DNA of 13,061 nt from Nitrospirales bacterium. Its GTDB lineage: Bacteria > Nitrospirota > Thermodesulfovibrionia > Thermodesulfovibrionales > Dissulfurispiraceae. The position numbers and the translations under genes are program-made. The notes beneath the pieces are model-generated. The model was not told where the DNA came from and did not search any database. It saw only the letters and a list, made by a program, of their open reading frames with translations. Location: assembly GCA_020846375.1 (NCBI GenBank), contig JADLDZ010000190.1:1-13061 (forward strand). The letters run 5' to 3'. This document shows, one piece after another, positions 1-7,346 of the stretch. Each line of letters begins with the position of its first letter. Position 1 is the stretch's first letter.

Positions 1-2774
1 ACTGGGAGGACCAGGGGTATTTCAAGCCCGGTCCCGATGCGCCGCACTCCCCCTTTTCCATTGTGATTCCCCCTCCCAATGTGACCGGCTCTCTCCATAT
101 GGGACACGCGCTCAATGCCACGATCCAGGACATTCTGATCCGGTGGAAACGGATGCGGGGGCACAAGGTGGTCTGGATTCCCGGCACCGACCATGCGGGG
201 ATCGCCACACAGAACGTGGTCGAAAGGGAGCTCGGGAAAGAGGGCGTCGACCGGCACAAAATGGGCCGCGCCGCCTTTATCGAGCGGGTCTGGAAATGGA
301 AGGCGGAATACGGCGGACGGATCATTCACCAGCTCAAGAAACTGGGAGCTTCGTGCGACTGGTCGCGGGAGCGGTTCACCCTCGACGAGGGACTTTCGCG
401 CGCGGTGCGGGAAGTCTTTGTGCGGCTCTTCGAGGAGGGGCTGGTCTACCGGGACAACCGCCTGATCAACTGGTGTCCCCGGTGCCATACCGCGCTTTCC
501 GACCTGGAAGTGGAATACGAGGACATGGAAGGGAGGCTTTATTCCCTGCGCTATCCCCTCACGGGAGGCGGCGGCTTTGTCGCCGTCGCTACCACACGGC
601 CCGAGACCATGCTCGGCGACACCGCGGTCGCCGTCAACCCGGAGGACGGAAGGTATACGCATCTTGTGGGCAAGACCCTCGACCTTCCCCTTACCGGAAG
701 AAAGATACCCCTTATCACCGATCCCGCCGTGGACCCCGCTTTCGGCACGGGAGCGGTGAAAGTCACCCCTGCCCACGATTTCAACGACGAAGCGATGGGC
801 AAGCGCCACCGGCTGCCCTCCGTCGGCGTCATCACGGAGGACGGACGCATGGCCGCCGAGGCAGGCCCGCGCTACAAGGATATGGACAGGTACGCGGCCA
901 GGAAGAAGGTCCTGGCGGACCTGAAGGAGCTGGACCTGCTGGAAGGGGAGAAGAGGCATCCCCATTCCGTGGGGCACTGCTACCGCTGCAAGACCATCAT
1001 AGAGCCCCTCCAGACCATCCAGTGGTACGTGAAGGTGGAAACCCTCGCGGCAGAGGCGATCAGGGCGGTGGAGGAGGGGTCCATCGAACTGGTTCCCGAA
1101 GCATGGGACAATAACTACTTCGCATGGATGAGGGACATCAGGGACTGGTGCATCTCACGCCAGATCTGGTGGGGCCACCAGATACCGGTATGGTACTGTC
1201 CCGGGTGCAGGAATGAGGACGGGACAGCGCAGGGGGACCTTATCGAGCATATCTTTTTCGAACCCGTCCCCATCGGCGACGGCAGGACCGTGGCGGGCGG
1301 AACCTATTCCGGGTTGAGGAAAGCAGGGATGGGACATGACGAGATCCTGAGGAACTCGAAGGTCGTCAGGGTGGCAAAGGGCGTTGCTCCCCTCTGTACG
1401 AGGGAGGACGTGAAGGAGTGCCCGGCCTGCGGGAGCAGGGAAGTACTCCGCGATCCCGATGTCCTCGATACCTGGTTCTCTTCTGCCCTGTGGCCCTTTT
1501 CCACCCTGGGATGGCCTGAGCGAACGGAGGACCTGAAGACCTTCTATCCCACCAGCGTCCTGGTGACCGGGTTCGACATTCTCTTCTTCTGGGTGGCCCG
1601 CATGATCATGATGGGGCTGAAGTTCATGGGGGACGTGCCTTTCAGGGATGTCTACATCCATGCTCTGGTGCGGGATGCCAGGGGGCAGAAGATGAGCAAA
1701 TCCAAGGGCAATGTGATCGATCCCCTGGTGATGATCGACAAGTACGGGGCTGACGCCTTCCGGTTCGCCCTTGCGGCCTCCGCGGCGCAGGGGAGAGATG
1801 TCCGCTTCTCCGAAGAGAGGCTCGAGGGATATCGCTTTTTCGTAAATAAGGTATGGAATGCCGCGAAGTTCATCATCCGCTATGAGAGCTCATGGGAGAA
1901 AAAGCCGCCTGCGGAAGGCGGGCGGGACCTGGACCTCGCCGGCAGATGGATACTGAGCCGGCTGGCAGCTGTCGTGGAAGAGGTGAACCGGGATCTCACG
2001 AGCTATCGCTTTAACGACGCGGCAAACACCATCTACCATTTCCTCTGGCACGAATTCTGCGACTGGTACATCGAGCTTACCAAGCCCGTGCTCTACCGTG
2101 GGGAAGAGAGCAGGGAGAAGAGTGCCGTGGTGGACTGCCTGTTTTTCGTCCTGGAGACGAGCCTCCGGCTGCTGCACCCCTTCATGCCCTTTGTCACTGA
2201 GGAGATAGGGAAAAGCGTGTTCGGCACTGCCACGATCATGCTCTCTCCGTATCCCGAAGCACTGCCGTCATTTCCCGATGACGAGAGGAAGATGGAATAT
2301 GTACTGAATACGGTGACGGGAATCCGGAGCATCAGGGGAGAGCTGAACATTTCCCCCTCCATCGAGATGACGGCGACGGTCAGGACCCTTACCCCGGAGG
2401 CGCAGGAGGTCCTTACGGAGAACCTCGAATCCATCAGGAGAATGACGCGCTGCAGGGAAATACGGGTGGGGGCCGGGGTGGAGCGTGTAAGAGGATCTGC
2501 CGTTTCGGTGCAGAACGGCCTGGAAATCTACGTGCCCATCGAGGGGCTCCTGGATGTGCAGGCCGAAATCAGGAGGCTCGACAAGGAAATGACGAAGCTT
2601 GAAGAATCCCTCAGCTTTCTGGACAGAAAGCTGATGAACGAGGATTTCCTGAAGAATGCCCCGAAGAATGTCCTGGAAAAGGACAGGTCCAAGTTCGAAG
2701 AGTTGAAGGGAAGAAAGGATAAGATCGAGGAGAGCCTCAGGCTTTTGGAAACCATTGGCGGCAAAGAGGGGTGA
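1..2774 (+). CDS. valS: Valyl-tRNA synthetase (5' end outside the window)
   Basis: Charges tRNA-Val with valine in the cytoplasm, using ATP, and edits mischarged threonine. The frame is open from base 3 (reading WEDQGYFKP), so about 15-25 N-terminal residues are missing; the GTG at 63 is an internal Val, not a start. Seen, numbering from that GTG: the class I HIGH motif as HMGH at 12-15 after PPPNVTGSL; editing-domain motifs TTRPETMLGDT and GTGAVKVTPAHDFND; WCISRQIWWGHQIPVW; DVLDTWFSSALWPFSTLGW; KMSKS at 543-547; the anticodon-binding region; and a C-terminal coiled-coil arm of about 70 residues rich in Lys, Glu and Leu. Total length is near the family's usual 880-950. Odd: about 70 residues separate the two CxxC pairs (C379/C382 and C453/C456), a region normally much shorter. 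The next gene starts 4 bases after the stop, so the two are probably cotranscribed. Identity is secure. Confidence 0.98.
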   Translation, partial: WEDQGYFKPGPDAPHSPFSIVIPPPNVTGSLHMGHALNATIQDILIRWKRMRGHKVVWIPGTDHAGIATQNVVERELGKEGVDRHKMGRAAFIERVWKWKAEYGGRIIHQLKKLGASCDWSRERFTLDEGLSRAVREVFVRLFEEGLVYRDNRLINWCPRCHTALSDLEVEYEDMEGRLYSLRYPLTGGGGFVAVATTRPETMLGDTAVAVNPEDGRYTHLVGKTLDLPLTGRKIPLITDPAVDPAFGTGAVKVTPAHDFNDEAMGKRHRLPSVGVITEDGRMAAEAGPRYKDMDRYAARKKVLADLKELDLLEGEKRHPHSVGHCYRCKTIIEPLQTIQWYVKVETLAAEAIRAVEEGSIELVPEAWDNNYFAWMRDIRDWCISRQIWWGHQIPVWYCPGCRNEDGTAQGDLIEHIFFEPVPIGDGRTVAGGTYSGLRKAGMGHDEILRNSKVVRVAKGVAPLCTREDVKECPACGSREVLRDPDVLDTWFSSALWPFSTLGWPERTEDLKTFYPTSVLVTGFDILFFWVARMIMMGLKFMGDVPFRDVYIHALVRDARGQKMSKSKGNVIDPLVMIDKYGADAFRFALAASAAQGRDVRFSEERLEGYRFFVNKVWNAAKFIIRYESSWEKKPPAEGGRDLDLAGRWILSRLAAVVEEVNRDLTSYRFNDAANTIYHFLWHEFCDWYIELTKPVLYRGEESREKSAVVDCLFFVLETSLRLLHPFMPFVTEEIGKSVFGTATIMLSPYPEALPSFPDDERKMEYVLNTVTGIRSIRGELNISPSIEMTATVRTLTPEAQEVLTENLESIRRMTRCREIRVGAGVERVRGSAVSVQNGLEIYVPIEGLLDVQAEIRRLDKEMTKLEESLSFLDRKLMNEDFLKNAPKNVLEKDRSKFEELKGRKDKIEESLRLLETIGGKEG

Positions 2775-2778
2775 TACG

Positions 2779-3261
2779 ATGGAAAAGGATGCGCTGGACA
2801 TTGAGAAAAAGCAGCTTGATGTCGTCGAGGCGGAATTCGTCAACATCAAACAGAGCACGGTGAGGGCGGTGGACGGCGGACATGTGGAATTGCAGCAGGT
2901 CGGCGCGGTGAGCGTCGACGGCGAGCGGATCGAAGTCACCCAGGGCGCCTCGGTGCTGATGCACGGGTCCAATCTCTCCTTGCACCAGAGCATCGGGGTC
3001 CTTGCCGTGGGGAATACCACGGATCTCAACCTCTCCCTCTCCTCTGTCGCCGTATCCACCCGGGAAATGACGGTGAACAGAAGCGCGGTGGGGACGATGA
3101 TGGCCCGGGAGATCACCGCTAACAACAGCACTTCCTTCCTCATGATCGGGAAGCAGGTAAACGGTACGGTGACCACCCTCCTGGACTGGCGCTCCGCTCT
3201 GGCACTGGGCGCTGTCGCCGGTGGGGTCTTCGGTCTTCTTTCGCTGTTGAAGAGGCGGTAG
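2779..3261 (+). CDS. Hypothetical membrane-anchored protein with seven 15-residue repeats (probable beta-solenoid)
   Basis: I do not recognise this 160-residue protein as a named family. The start is the ATG at 2779, with GAGGGG (about 2766-2771) seven bases upstream; an in-frame TTG at 2755 inside valS is less likely. Residues 1-19 are charged and probably helical. From residue 21 a pattern of alternating hydrophobics returns every 15 residues: hydrophobic pairs at 21/23, 36/38, 51/53, 66/68, 83/85, 97/99 and 112/114, with Gln at exactly 25, 40, 55 and 70, then Arg101 and Asn116 in the same slot, followed by Ser/Gly/Ala. This suggests a small right-handed beta-solenoid. Residues 139-157 form one hydrophobic segment ending in KRR, a likely C-terminal membrane anchor with the rest cytoplasmic; there is no signal peptide. 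It sits 4 bases after valS and directly abuts nadC. A scaffold or surface-organising role is only a guess. Confidence 0.85.
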   Translation: MEKDALDIEKKQLDVVEAEFVNIKQSTVRAVDGGHVELQQVGAVSVDGERIEVTQGASVLMHGSNLSLHQSIGVLAVGNTTDLNLSLSSVAVSTREMTVNRSAVGTMMAREITANNSTSFLMIGKQVNGTVTTLLDWRSALALGAVAGGVFGLLSLLKRR

Positions 3262-4113
3262 GTGCTGAGGGAATTGCGGTATTCCTCCCTGTTCCGGGAA
3301 ACCATCCGCCGCGCCCTCCAGGAAGATATCGGGCAGGGGGACATCACGTCCTTCCTGATCATCCCCGAAGAGCGGGAGGCAGGGGCCCGGCTTATCGCCA
3401 AAGAGGATTTCATTCTCGCCGGCATGCCCTTCGTGGAGGAGGTCTTCAGGGCCATAGATCCCGAAGTGCGGGTAACGGTGCATATGCCCGAGGGCTTTGC
3501 GCTGAGGAGGGGCGACATCATTGCGGAGATAGCAGGGAGGGCCCGGAGCCTCCTCGCCGGGGAACGGGTCTCCCTGAATATCCTGCAGCGCATATCCGGT
3601 ATCGCCACCCTGACGCATTCCTTTGTCGGGCAGGTGGAAGGCCTGCCGGTGAGGATTGCGGATACCAGGAAGACGGTGCCCGGAATGCGTCTCATGGAGA
3701 AGTACGGAGTAAGAACAGGCGGGGGGACGAACCACCGTTTCGGCCTGTTTGACGGCATCCTGATCAAGGACAACCACATCGAGGTGGCCGGCGGGGTGAA
3801 AGAAGCGGTTCTGCGTGCGCGGAAGGGCCACCACCTGCTGAAGGTAGAGGTGGAGGTCAAAGACATGGACGAAGTGAGAGATGCCCTCGATGCGGGGGCG
3901 GATATCATCATGCTCGATAATATGTCCCTCATCGTCATGGCGGAGGCGGTCCGGTTCGTACAGGGGAGGGCGCTCCTCGAAGCCTCGGGCAATGTGAGTC
4001 TCACAACGGTCCGCAGTATCGCGGAAACAGGAGTGGACATCATCTCTGTCGGCGCTTTGACCCATTCGGCGCGTGCAGCCGATATCAGCATGAAAATACG
4101 ACACGGCTCATAG
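3262..4113 (+). CDS. nadC: Nicotinate-nucleotide pyrophosphorylase (quinolinate phosphoribosyltransferase)
   Basis: Converts quinolinate and PRPP to nicotinate mononucleotide, pyrophosphate and CO2 in de novo NAD synthesis; cytoplasmic, usually a dimer or hexamer. The GTG start directly abuts the preceding stop codon, with AAGAGG (3250-3255) six bases upstream, so translation is probably coupled. At 283 residues the length is typical of the family. Seen: N-terminal EDIGQGDIT (21-29), which opens the family's mixed alpha/beta domain; ERVSLN at 101-106; the phosphoribosyl-binding DTRKT at 134-138; RTGGGTNHRFGLFD at 151-164; KDNH at 169-172; the acidic barrel strand VEVEV; and IIMLDN. All expected binding residues are present. 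nadA and nadB are not in the window, so the rest of the pathway must lie elsewhere. Assignment is secure. Confidence 0.97.
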   Translation: MLRELRYSSLFRETIRRALQEDIGQGDITSFLIIPEEREAGARLIAKEDFILAGMPFVEEVFRAIDPEVRVTVHMPEGFALRRGDIIAEIAGRARSLLAGERVSLNILQRISGIATLTHSFVGQVEGLPVRIADTRKTVPGMRLMEKYGVRTGGGTNHRFGLFDGILIKDNHIEVAGGVKEAVLRARKGHHLLKVEVEVKDMDEVRDALDAGADIIMLDNMSLIVMAEAVRFVQGRALLEASGNVSLTTVRSIAETGVDIISVGALTHSARAADISMKIRHGS

Positions 4114-4139
4114 TTTCTGCAGGGTCCGCGGGACGGTTC

Positions 4140-4201
4140 TTGAAATTTTTCCTTTGTTCTTCAATTAATTGGATAGTTCTATGCATAAAAAGGGGTGCTC
4201 T
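4140..4201 (+). promoter_or_regulatory. purM: Possible promoter region and ribosome binding site for purM
   Basis: The gap between nadC and purM is conspicuously AT-rich in an otherwise GC-rich window. TTGAAA at 4140-4145 could serve as a -35 box, and AATTAA at 4163-4168 lies 17 bases further on, but that is a poor -10 match. AAGGGG at 4190-4195 is a good Shine-Dalgarno six bases before the ATG at 4202, and it decides that start over the in-frame TTG at 4169 and ATG at 4181. The ribosome binding site is convincing; the promoter is weak. Confidence 0.3.
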
Positions 4202-5242
4202 ATGGAAGAGATGACGTACAGGAAGGCGGGCGTGGATATCGACGAGGGGGACCGGTTCGTGCGGCTCATCTCTCCCCTGGTGAAGAAGACCTTCAGGCCG
4301 GAGGTGATGACCGATATCGGATCCTTCGGCGCCCTCTTCAAAATGGACATGACAAAATACCGGGAGCCCGTCCTGGTGAGCGGGACCGACGGCGTGGGGA
4401 CGAAGCTGAAGATCGCGTTCATGATGGACAAGCATGATACCGTGGGGATAGACCTTGTCGCCATGTGCGTCAACGATATCCTGACCCTCGGCGCGGAGCC
4501 GCTCTTCTTCCTCGATTATTTCGCCACCGGAAAGCTGAAGTCCGAAAAGGCGAGCGAGGTGGTGCGGGGTATCGCGGAAGGGTGCAGGGAATCCGGCTGC
4601 GCCCTTATCGGGGGCGAGACAGCGGAGATGCCCGGGTTTTATGAGGAGGACGAGTACGATCTCGCCGGTTTCGCCGTCGGCGCCGTGGACAAGGGAGGCA
4701 TCGTGGACGGCTCGGGAATAGGGGAGGGGGATGCCCTCATCGGAATCGCTTCCAGCGGGCTGCACAGCAACGGGTATTCCCTGGCGCGCAAGGTCCTCTT
4801 CGAAATGGCGCGGTACTCCCCGGACACCTATATCCCCGAATTATCTTCCACCGTGGGAGAGGCGCTGCTGAAGCCCACGAGGATCTATGTGAAGGCATAC
4901 GAGGCGCTCAGGGACAGAATCCGGGTCAAGGGGATGGCCCATATCACCGGGGGCGGTATTCCGGGGAATGTTCCGCGCATCCTGCGGGAAGGGTTGACGG
5001 CGGTCATACGGGAAAGCTCCTGGACGGTGCCGCCGGTCTTCGAGCTCATCAGGGAGCGGGGAAATGTCCCCGGGGGTGATATGGAAAAAACGTTCAACAT
5101 GGGGATCGGTTATGTTATGGTAGTCCCGGAGAGCGAATGCGCTTCCGCTCTTTCGCTGCTGAAGGAACGAGGCTTCGAGGCCTGTGATCTGGGCCGTATC
5201 GAGAAGGGAGGGAAAGAAAAGATACGGTACGTAGTAGGGTAG
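4202..5242 (+). CDS. purM: Phosphoribosylformylglycinamidine cyclo-ligase (AIR synthetase)
   Basis: Catalyses ATP-dependent ring closure of FGAM to aminoimidazole ribonucleotide, the fifth step of purine synthesis; cytoplasmic homodimer. With the ATG at 4202 the protein has 346 residues, matching the usual length of about 345, and begins in the typical way with TYRKAGVDIDEGDRFV. Seen in order: the glycine-rich ATP/Mg loop VSGTDGVGTKLKIA; GIDLVAMCVNDILTLGAEP; the dimer-core motif GGETAEMPGFY; GIASSGLHSNGYSLARKV; LLKPTRIYVK; AHITGGGIPGNVPRIL; and FNMGIGYVMVV. No key motif is missing. It follows nadC after an AT-rich 88-bp gap and precedes the moeA fusion by 9 bases, so it probably begins a second transcript in the left block. 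Other pur genes are not here. Assignment is secure. Confidence 0.97.
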   Translation: MEEMTYRKAGVDIDEGDRFVRLISPLVKKTFRPEVMTDIGSFGALFKMDMTKYREPVLVSGTDGVGTKLKIAFMMDKHDTVGIDLVAMCVNDILTLGAEPLFFLDYFATGKLKSEKASEVVRGIAEGCRESGCALIGGETAEMPGFYEEDEYDLAGFAVGAVDKGGIVDGSGIGEGDALIGIASSGLHSNGYSLARKVLFEMARYSPDTYIPELSSTVGEALLKPTRIYVKAYEALRDRIRVKGMAHITGGGIPGNVPRILREGLTAVIRESSWTVPPVFELIRERGNVPGGDMEKTFNMGIGYVMVVPESECASALSLLKERGFEACDLGRIEKGGKEKIRYVVG

Positions 5243-5251
5243 AATAAGGGA

Positions 5252-7261
5252 ATGCGACCGATCTTTCTCGACAGTGTCAGCCTGGAAAAGGCAGGGGATC
5301 TTCTCGCCGCCCGCCTTGATTCGCTGGGGATACAAAGGCTTCCGCCGGAGCGGGTCAGGGTGGCGGAAGCGCAGGACAGGATCACCGCAGAGCCTGTTTT
5401 TGCAAAGTACTCGTCCCCCTTCTATCATTCCGCAGCCATGGACGGGTATGCGGTGCGGTATACCGATACCTTTACCGCATCGGAGACAAGCCCCTGTCTC
5501 CTGAAGATCGGGCGGGACGCCCTGTATGTGGATACGGGCGATCCGATGCCGGAAGGGTTCAATGCGGTCATCATGATAGAGGACGCCAACCTGGTCCATG
5601 ATCGGAAGCCTCCAACCGACCGGACTTCCCCGGGAGATTCCCCGTGGGATGAGGAAGGCTCGCTGTCGGATTGCATAGAGATCTACCAGTCTGTCCCTCC
5701 CTATCAGCACGTAAGGACCATCGGTGAAGATATCGTGGCCACTGAACTGATCATTCCGGAGGGGCACCGGATACGGCCCGTCGATATGGGAGCCCTCCTT
5801 GCCGGCGGGCACCTGGAGGTGGCGGTGAGGAAGAGGCCGGTAGTGGCCGTCCTCCCCACCGGAACGGAGCTCGTGGATCCCGAAATGCTCCGGGAGCGGC
5901 CTCCTGCACCTCCCGAGATCATCGAGTATAACTCTGCCGTCCTCGGCGGAATGGCAAGAGAATCAGGCGCCGAAGCGGTATGTTTTCCCATCGTCAGGGA
6001 TGACCCCGGTGCGATCAGGGAGGTCCTGCTCCGGGCAGTCGAAAAGGCCGACCTCGTACTGATCAATGCCGGATCGGGGAGGGGTTCGGATGATTATACC
6101 CTTACCGCAATCCGGGAATTGGGAGAAGTGATCATCCATGGCGTCTCCATCAAGCCGGGGAAGCCGGTGATTATCGGCTTCATACGGAACAAGCCGGTGG
6201 TGGGGGTCCCGGGGTACCCGGTCTCCGCCTACCTTGCCTTCAAACTCTTTGTCCGTCCTGTCATCGAAAGATTCCTGGGGACCGCTTCTGCGGGAGGGGA
6301 GAGGATCACCGCGCTGCTCGCCCGGCAGATAGCATCCCCCTTGGGCGTTGACGAGTTCATACGGGTGAAGGTGGGGGAGGTGCATGATACGTTCATCGCC
6401 ACTCCGGTGGGCAGGGGTGCCGGGCTGATGATGTCCCTGGTGAGAGCGGACGGCATCGTGAGAATCCCTGCGGGCTCTGAGGGGATGCGCTCCGGGAGCG
6501 AAGTGGAAGTGGAGCTGATGCGGAGCAGGAGCGAGGTCAGGAACACCATCGTCTGCATCGGGAGCCACGATAATACCCTGGATATCCTGTCGAACATCAT
6601 CAAGAAGAACCATCCGGGATATTCGCTCTCTTCCGCCCATGTCGGTTCCCTCGGAGGCCTGATGGCGTTGAAGAAGGGAGAGGCGCACCTTGCGGGGACC
6701 CATCTCCTCGATGAGCGGACAGGGGAGTACAACGTCCCTTTTCTGAAGAGGCTCTTTCCAGGCCGGAGGATGGTCCTGGTGAACCTTGTCCGCCGCCGGC
6801 AGGGTCTCCTGGTGCGGAAGGGCAACCCGAAGGGGATACAGGGGTTCAAGGACCTCGTACGGGATGATGTCATGTTCATCAACAGGCAGGCCGGATCCGG
6901 GACGCGGCTCCTTCTGGACAAGCACCTCCGCGAGCTGAACATTAATCCCTTCATGATCCGGGGGTATGACAAGGAGGAATACACCCATATGTCGGTGGCC
7001 TCCGCAGTGCTTACCGGCCTGGCGGATGCCGGCCTGGCGGTCTTTTCTTCCGCGCAGGCTCTGGGTCTCGACTTCATCCCCGTGGCGGAGGAACGCTACG
7101 ATCTGGCGATTCCGTATGAGTTCATGGATACGGAAAAAATAGGGATCGTCCTGGGCGTTGTCCGGGGAAACGCCGAGTTCAGGGGACTCGTGCAGTCCCT
7201 CGGAGGGTACGACATGGGGGATATGGGGAAGGTGATGTATGAGGGGGAGGGTGGTGTGTAG
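5252..7261 (+). CDS. MoeA-type molybdopterin molybdenumtransferase fused to a periplasmic-binding-like (COG1910) domain
   Basis: Two-domain protein of 669 residues. Residues 1 to about 415 are MoeA, which inserts molybdate (or tungstate) into adenylylated molybdopterin in the cytoplasm. Seen: SAAMDGYAV 60-68, TGDPMP 95-100, IGEDI 157-161, a PTGTEL loop, INAGSGRGSDDYT from 271, KPGKP 301-305 and VGVPGYPVSA. Residues from about 431 to 650 match the periplasmic-binding-like domain found in 'MoeA-LysR' fusions: IGSHDNTLDIL, HLLDERTGEYN and NRQAGSGTR (544-552). There is no signal peptide, so this domain is cytoplasmic and may bind oxyanion; that role is inferred. An insert of about 22 residues rich in Pro, Ser and Asp (119-140) interrupts the MoeA part. 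The ATG is preceded by AAGGGA with almost no spacing, while AGGG at 5236 is 12 bases away, so initiation may rely on coupling to purM, 9 bases upstream. The fused architecture is clear; the choice of metal is not visible. Confidence 0.93.
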   Translation: MRPIFLDSVSLEKAGDLLAARLDSLGIQRLPPERVRVAEAQDRITAEPVFAKYSSPFYHSAAMDGYAVRYTDTFTASETSPCLLKIGRDALYVDTGDPMPEGFNAVIMIEDANLVHDRKPPTDRTSPGDSPWDEEGSLSDCIEIYQSVPPYQHVRTIGEDIVATELIIPEGHRIRPVDMGALLAGGHLEVAVRKRPVVAVLPTGTELVDPEMLRERPPAPPEIIEYNSAVLGGMARESGAEAVCFPIVRDDPGAIREVLLRAVEKADLVLINAGSGRGSDDYTLTAIRELGEVIIHGVSIKPGKPVIIGFIRNKPVVGVPGYPVSAYLAFKLFVRPVIERFLGTASAGGERITALLARQIASPLGVDEFIRVKVGEVHDTFIATPVGRGAGLMMSLVRADGIVRIPAGSEGMRSGSEVEVELMRSRSEVRNTIVCIGSHDNTLDILSNIIKKNHPGYSLSSAHVGSLGGLMALKKGEAHLAGTHLLDERTGEYNVPFLKRLFPGRRMVLVNLVRRRQGLLVRKGNPKGIQGFKDLVRDDVMFINRQAGSGTRLLLDKHLRELNINPFMIRGYDKEEYTHMSVASAVLTGLADAGLAVFSSAQALGLDFIPVAEERYDLAIPYEFMDTEKIGIVLGVVRGNAEFRGLVQSLGGYDMGDMGKVMYEGEGGV

Positions 7262-7302
7262 GCACCATACGATTTCCTGCCGGGAGAGGGAGAGTATGGT
7301 GC
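7262..7302. terminator. Inverted repeat between convergent genes, possible bidirectional terminator
   Basis: GCACCATAC at 7262-7270 and GTATGGTGC at 7294-7302 are perfect 9-bp inverted repeats separated by 23 bases, starting directly after the stop codon of the moeA fusion. The M48 peptidase gene ends at 7347 on the other strand. No T-run follows on either strand, so this is not a classic intrinsic terminator. It may block read-through or protect the 3' end of the transcript, or it may be a protein-binding site. Confidence 0.45.
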
Positions 7303-7346
7303 TCCCCCCGCTTGTTCAGGCAGATCCGGAGGCGGAATACCCCCTT

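Noticed and set aside
143..1114. 323-codon open frame on the plus strand
   Set aside because: It is out of frame inside valS, rich in Gly, Arg and Pro, and has no recognisable domain.
2268..4091. 607-codon open frame on the minus strand
   Set aside because: It lies antisense to the end of valS, the whole repeat-protein gene and nadC, all of which show family motifs or clear structure. The translation is rich in Ser, Arg and Thr without any motif, as expected for a shadow in GC-rich DNA.
4124..4134. Small hairpin GTCC-GCG-GGAC after nadC, near a run of five T
   Set aside because: The stem is only 4 bp and the T-run starts 12 bases later, too weak for an intrinsic terminator.
4169..4201. Earlier purM starts at TTG 4169 or ATG 4181
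   Set aside because: The ribosome binding site at 4190-4195 fits the ATG at 4202, which also gives the family's usual length.
4841..5812. 323-codon open frame on the minus strand
   Set aside because: It is antisense to purM and the moeA fusion, both of which are secure genes; low-information composition.
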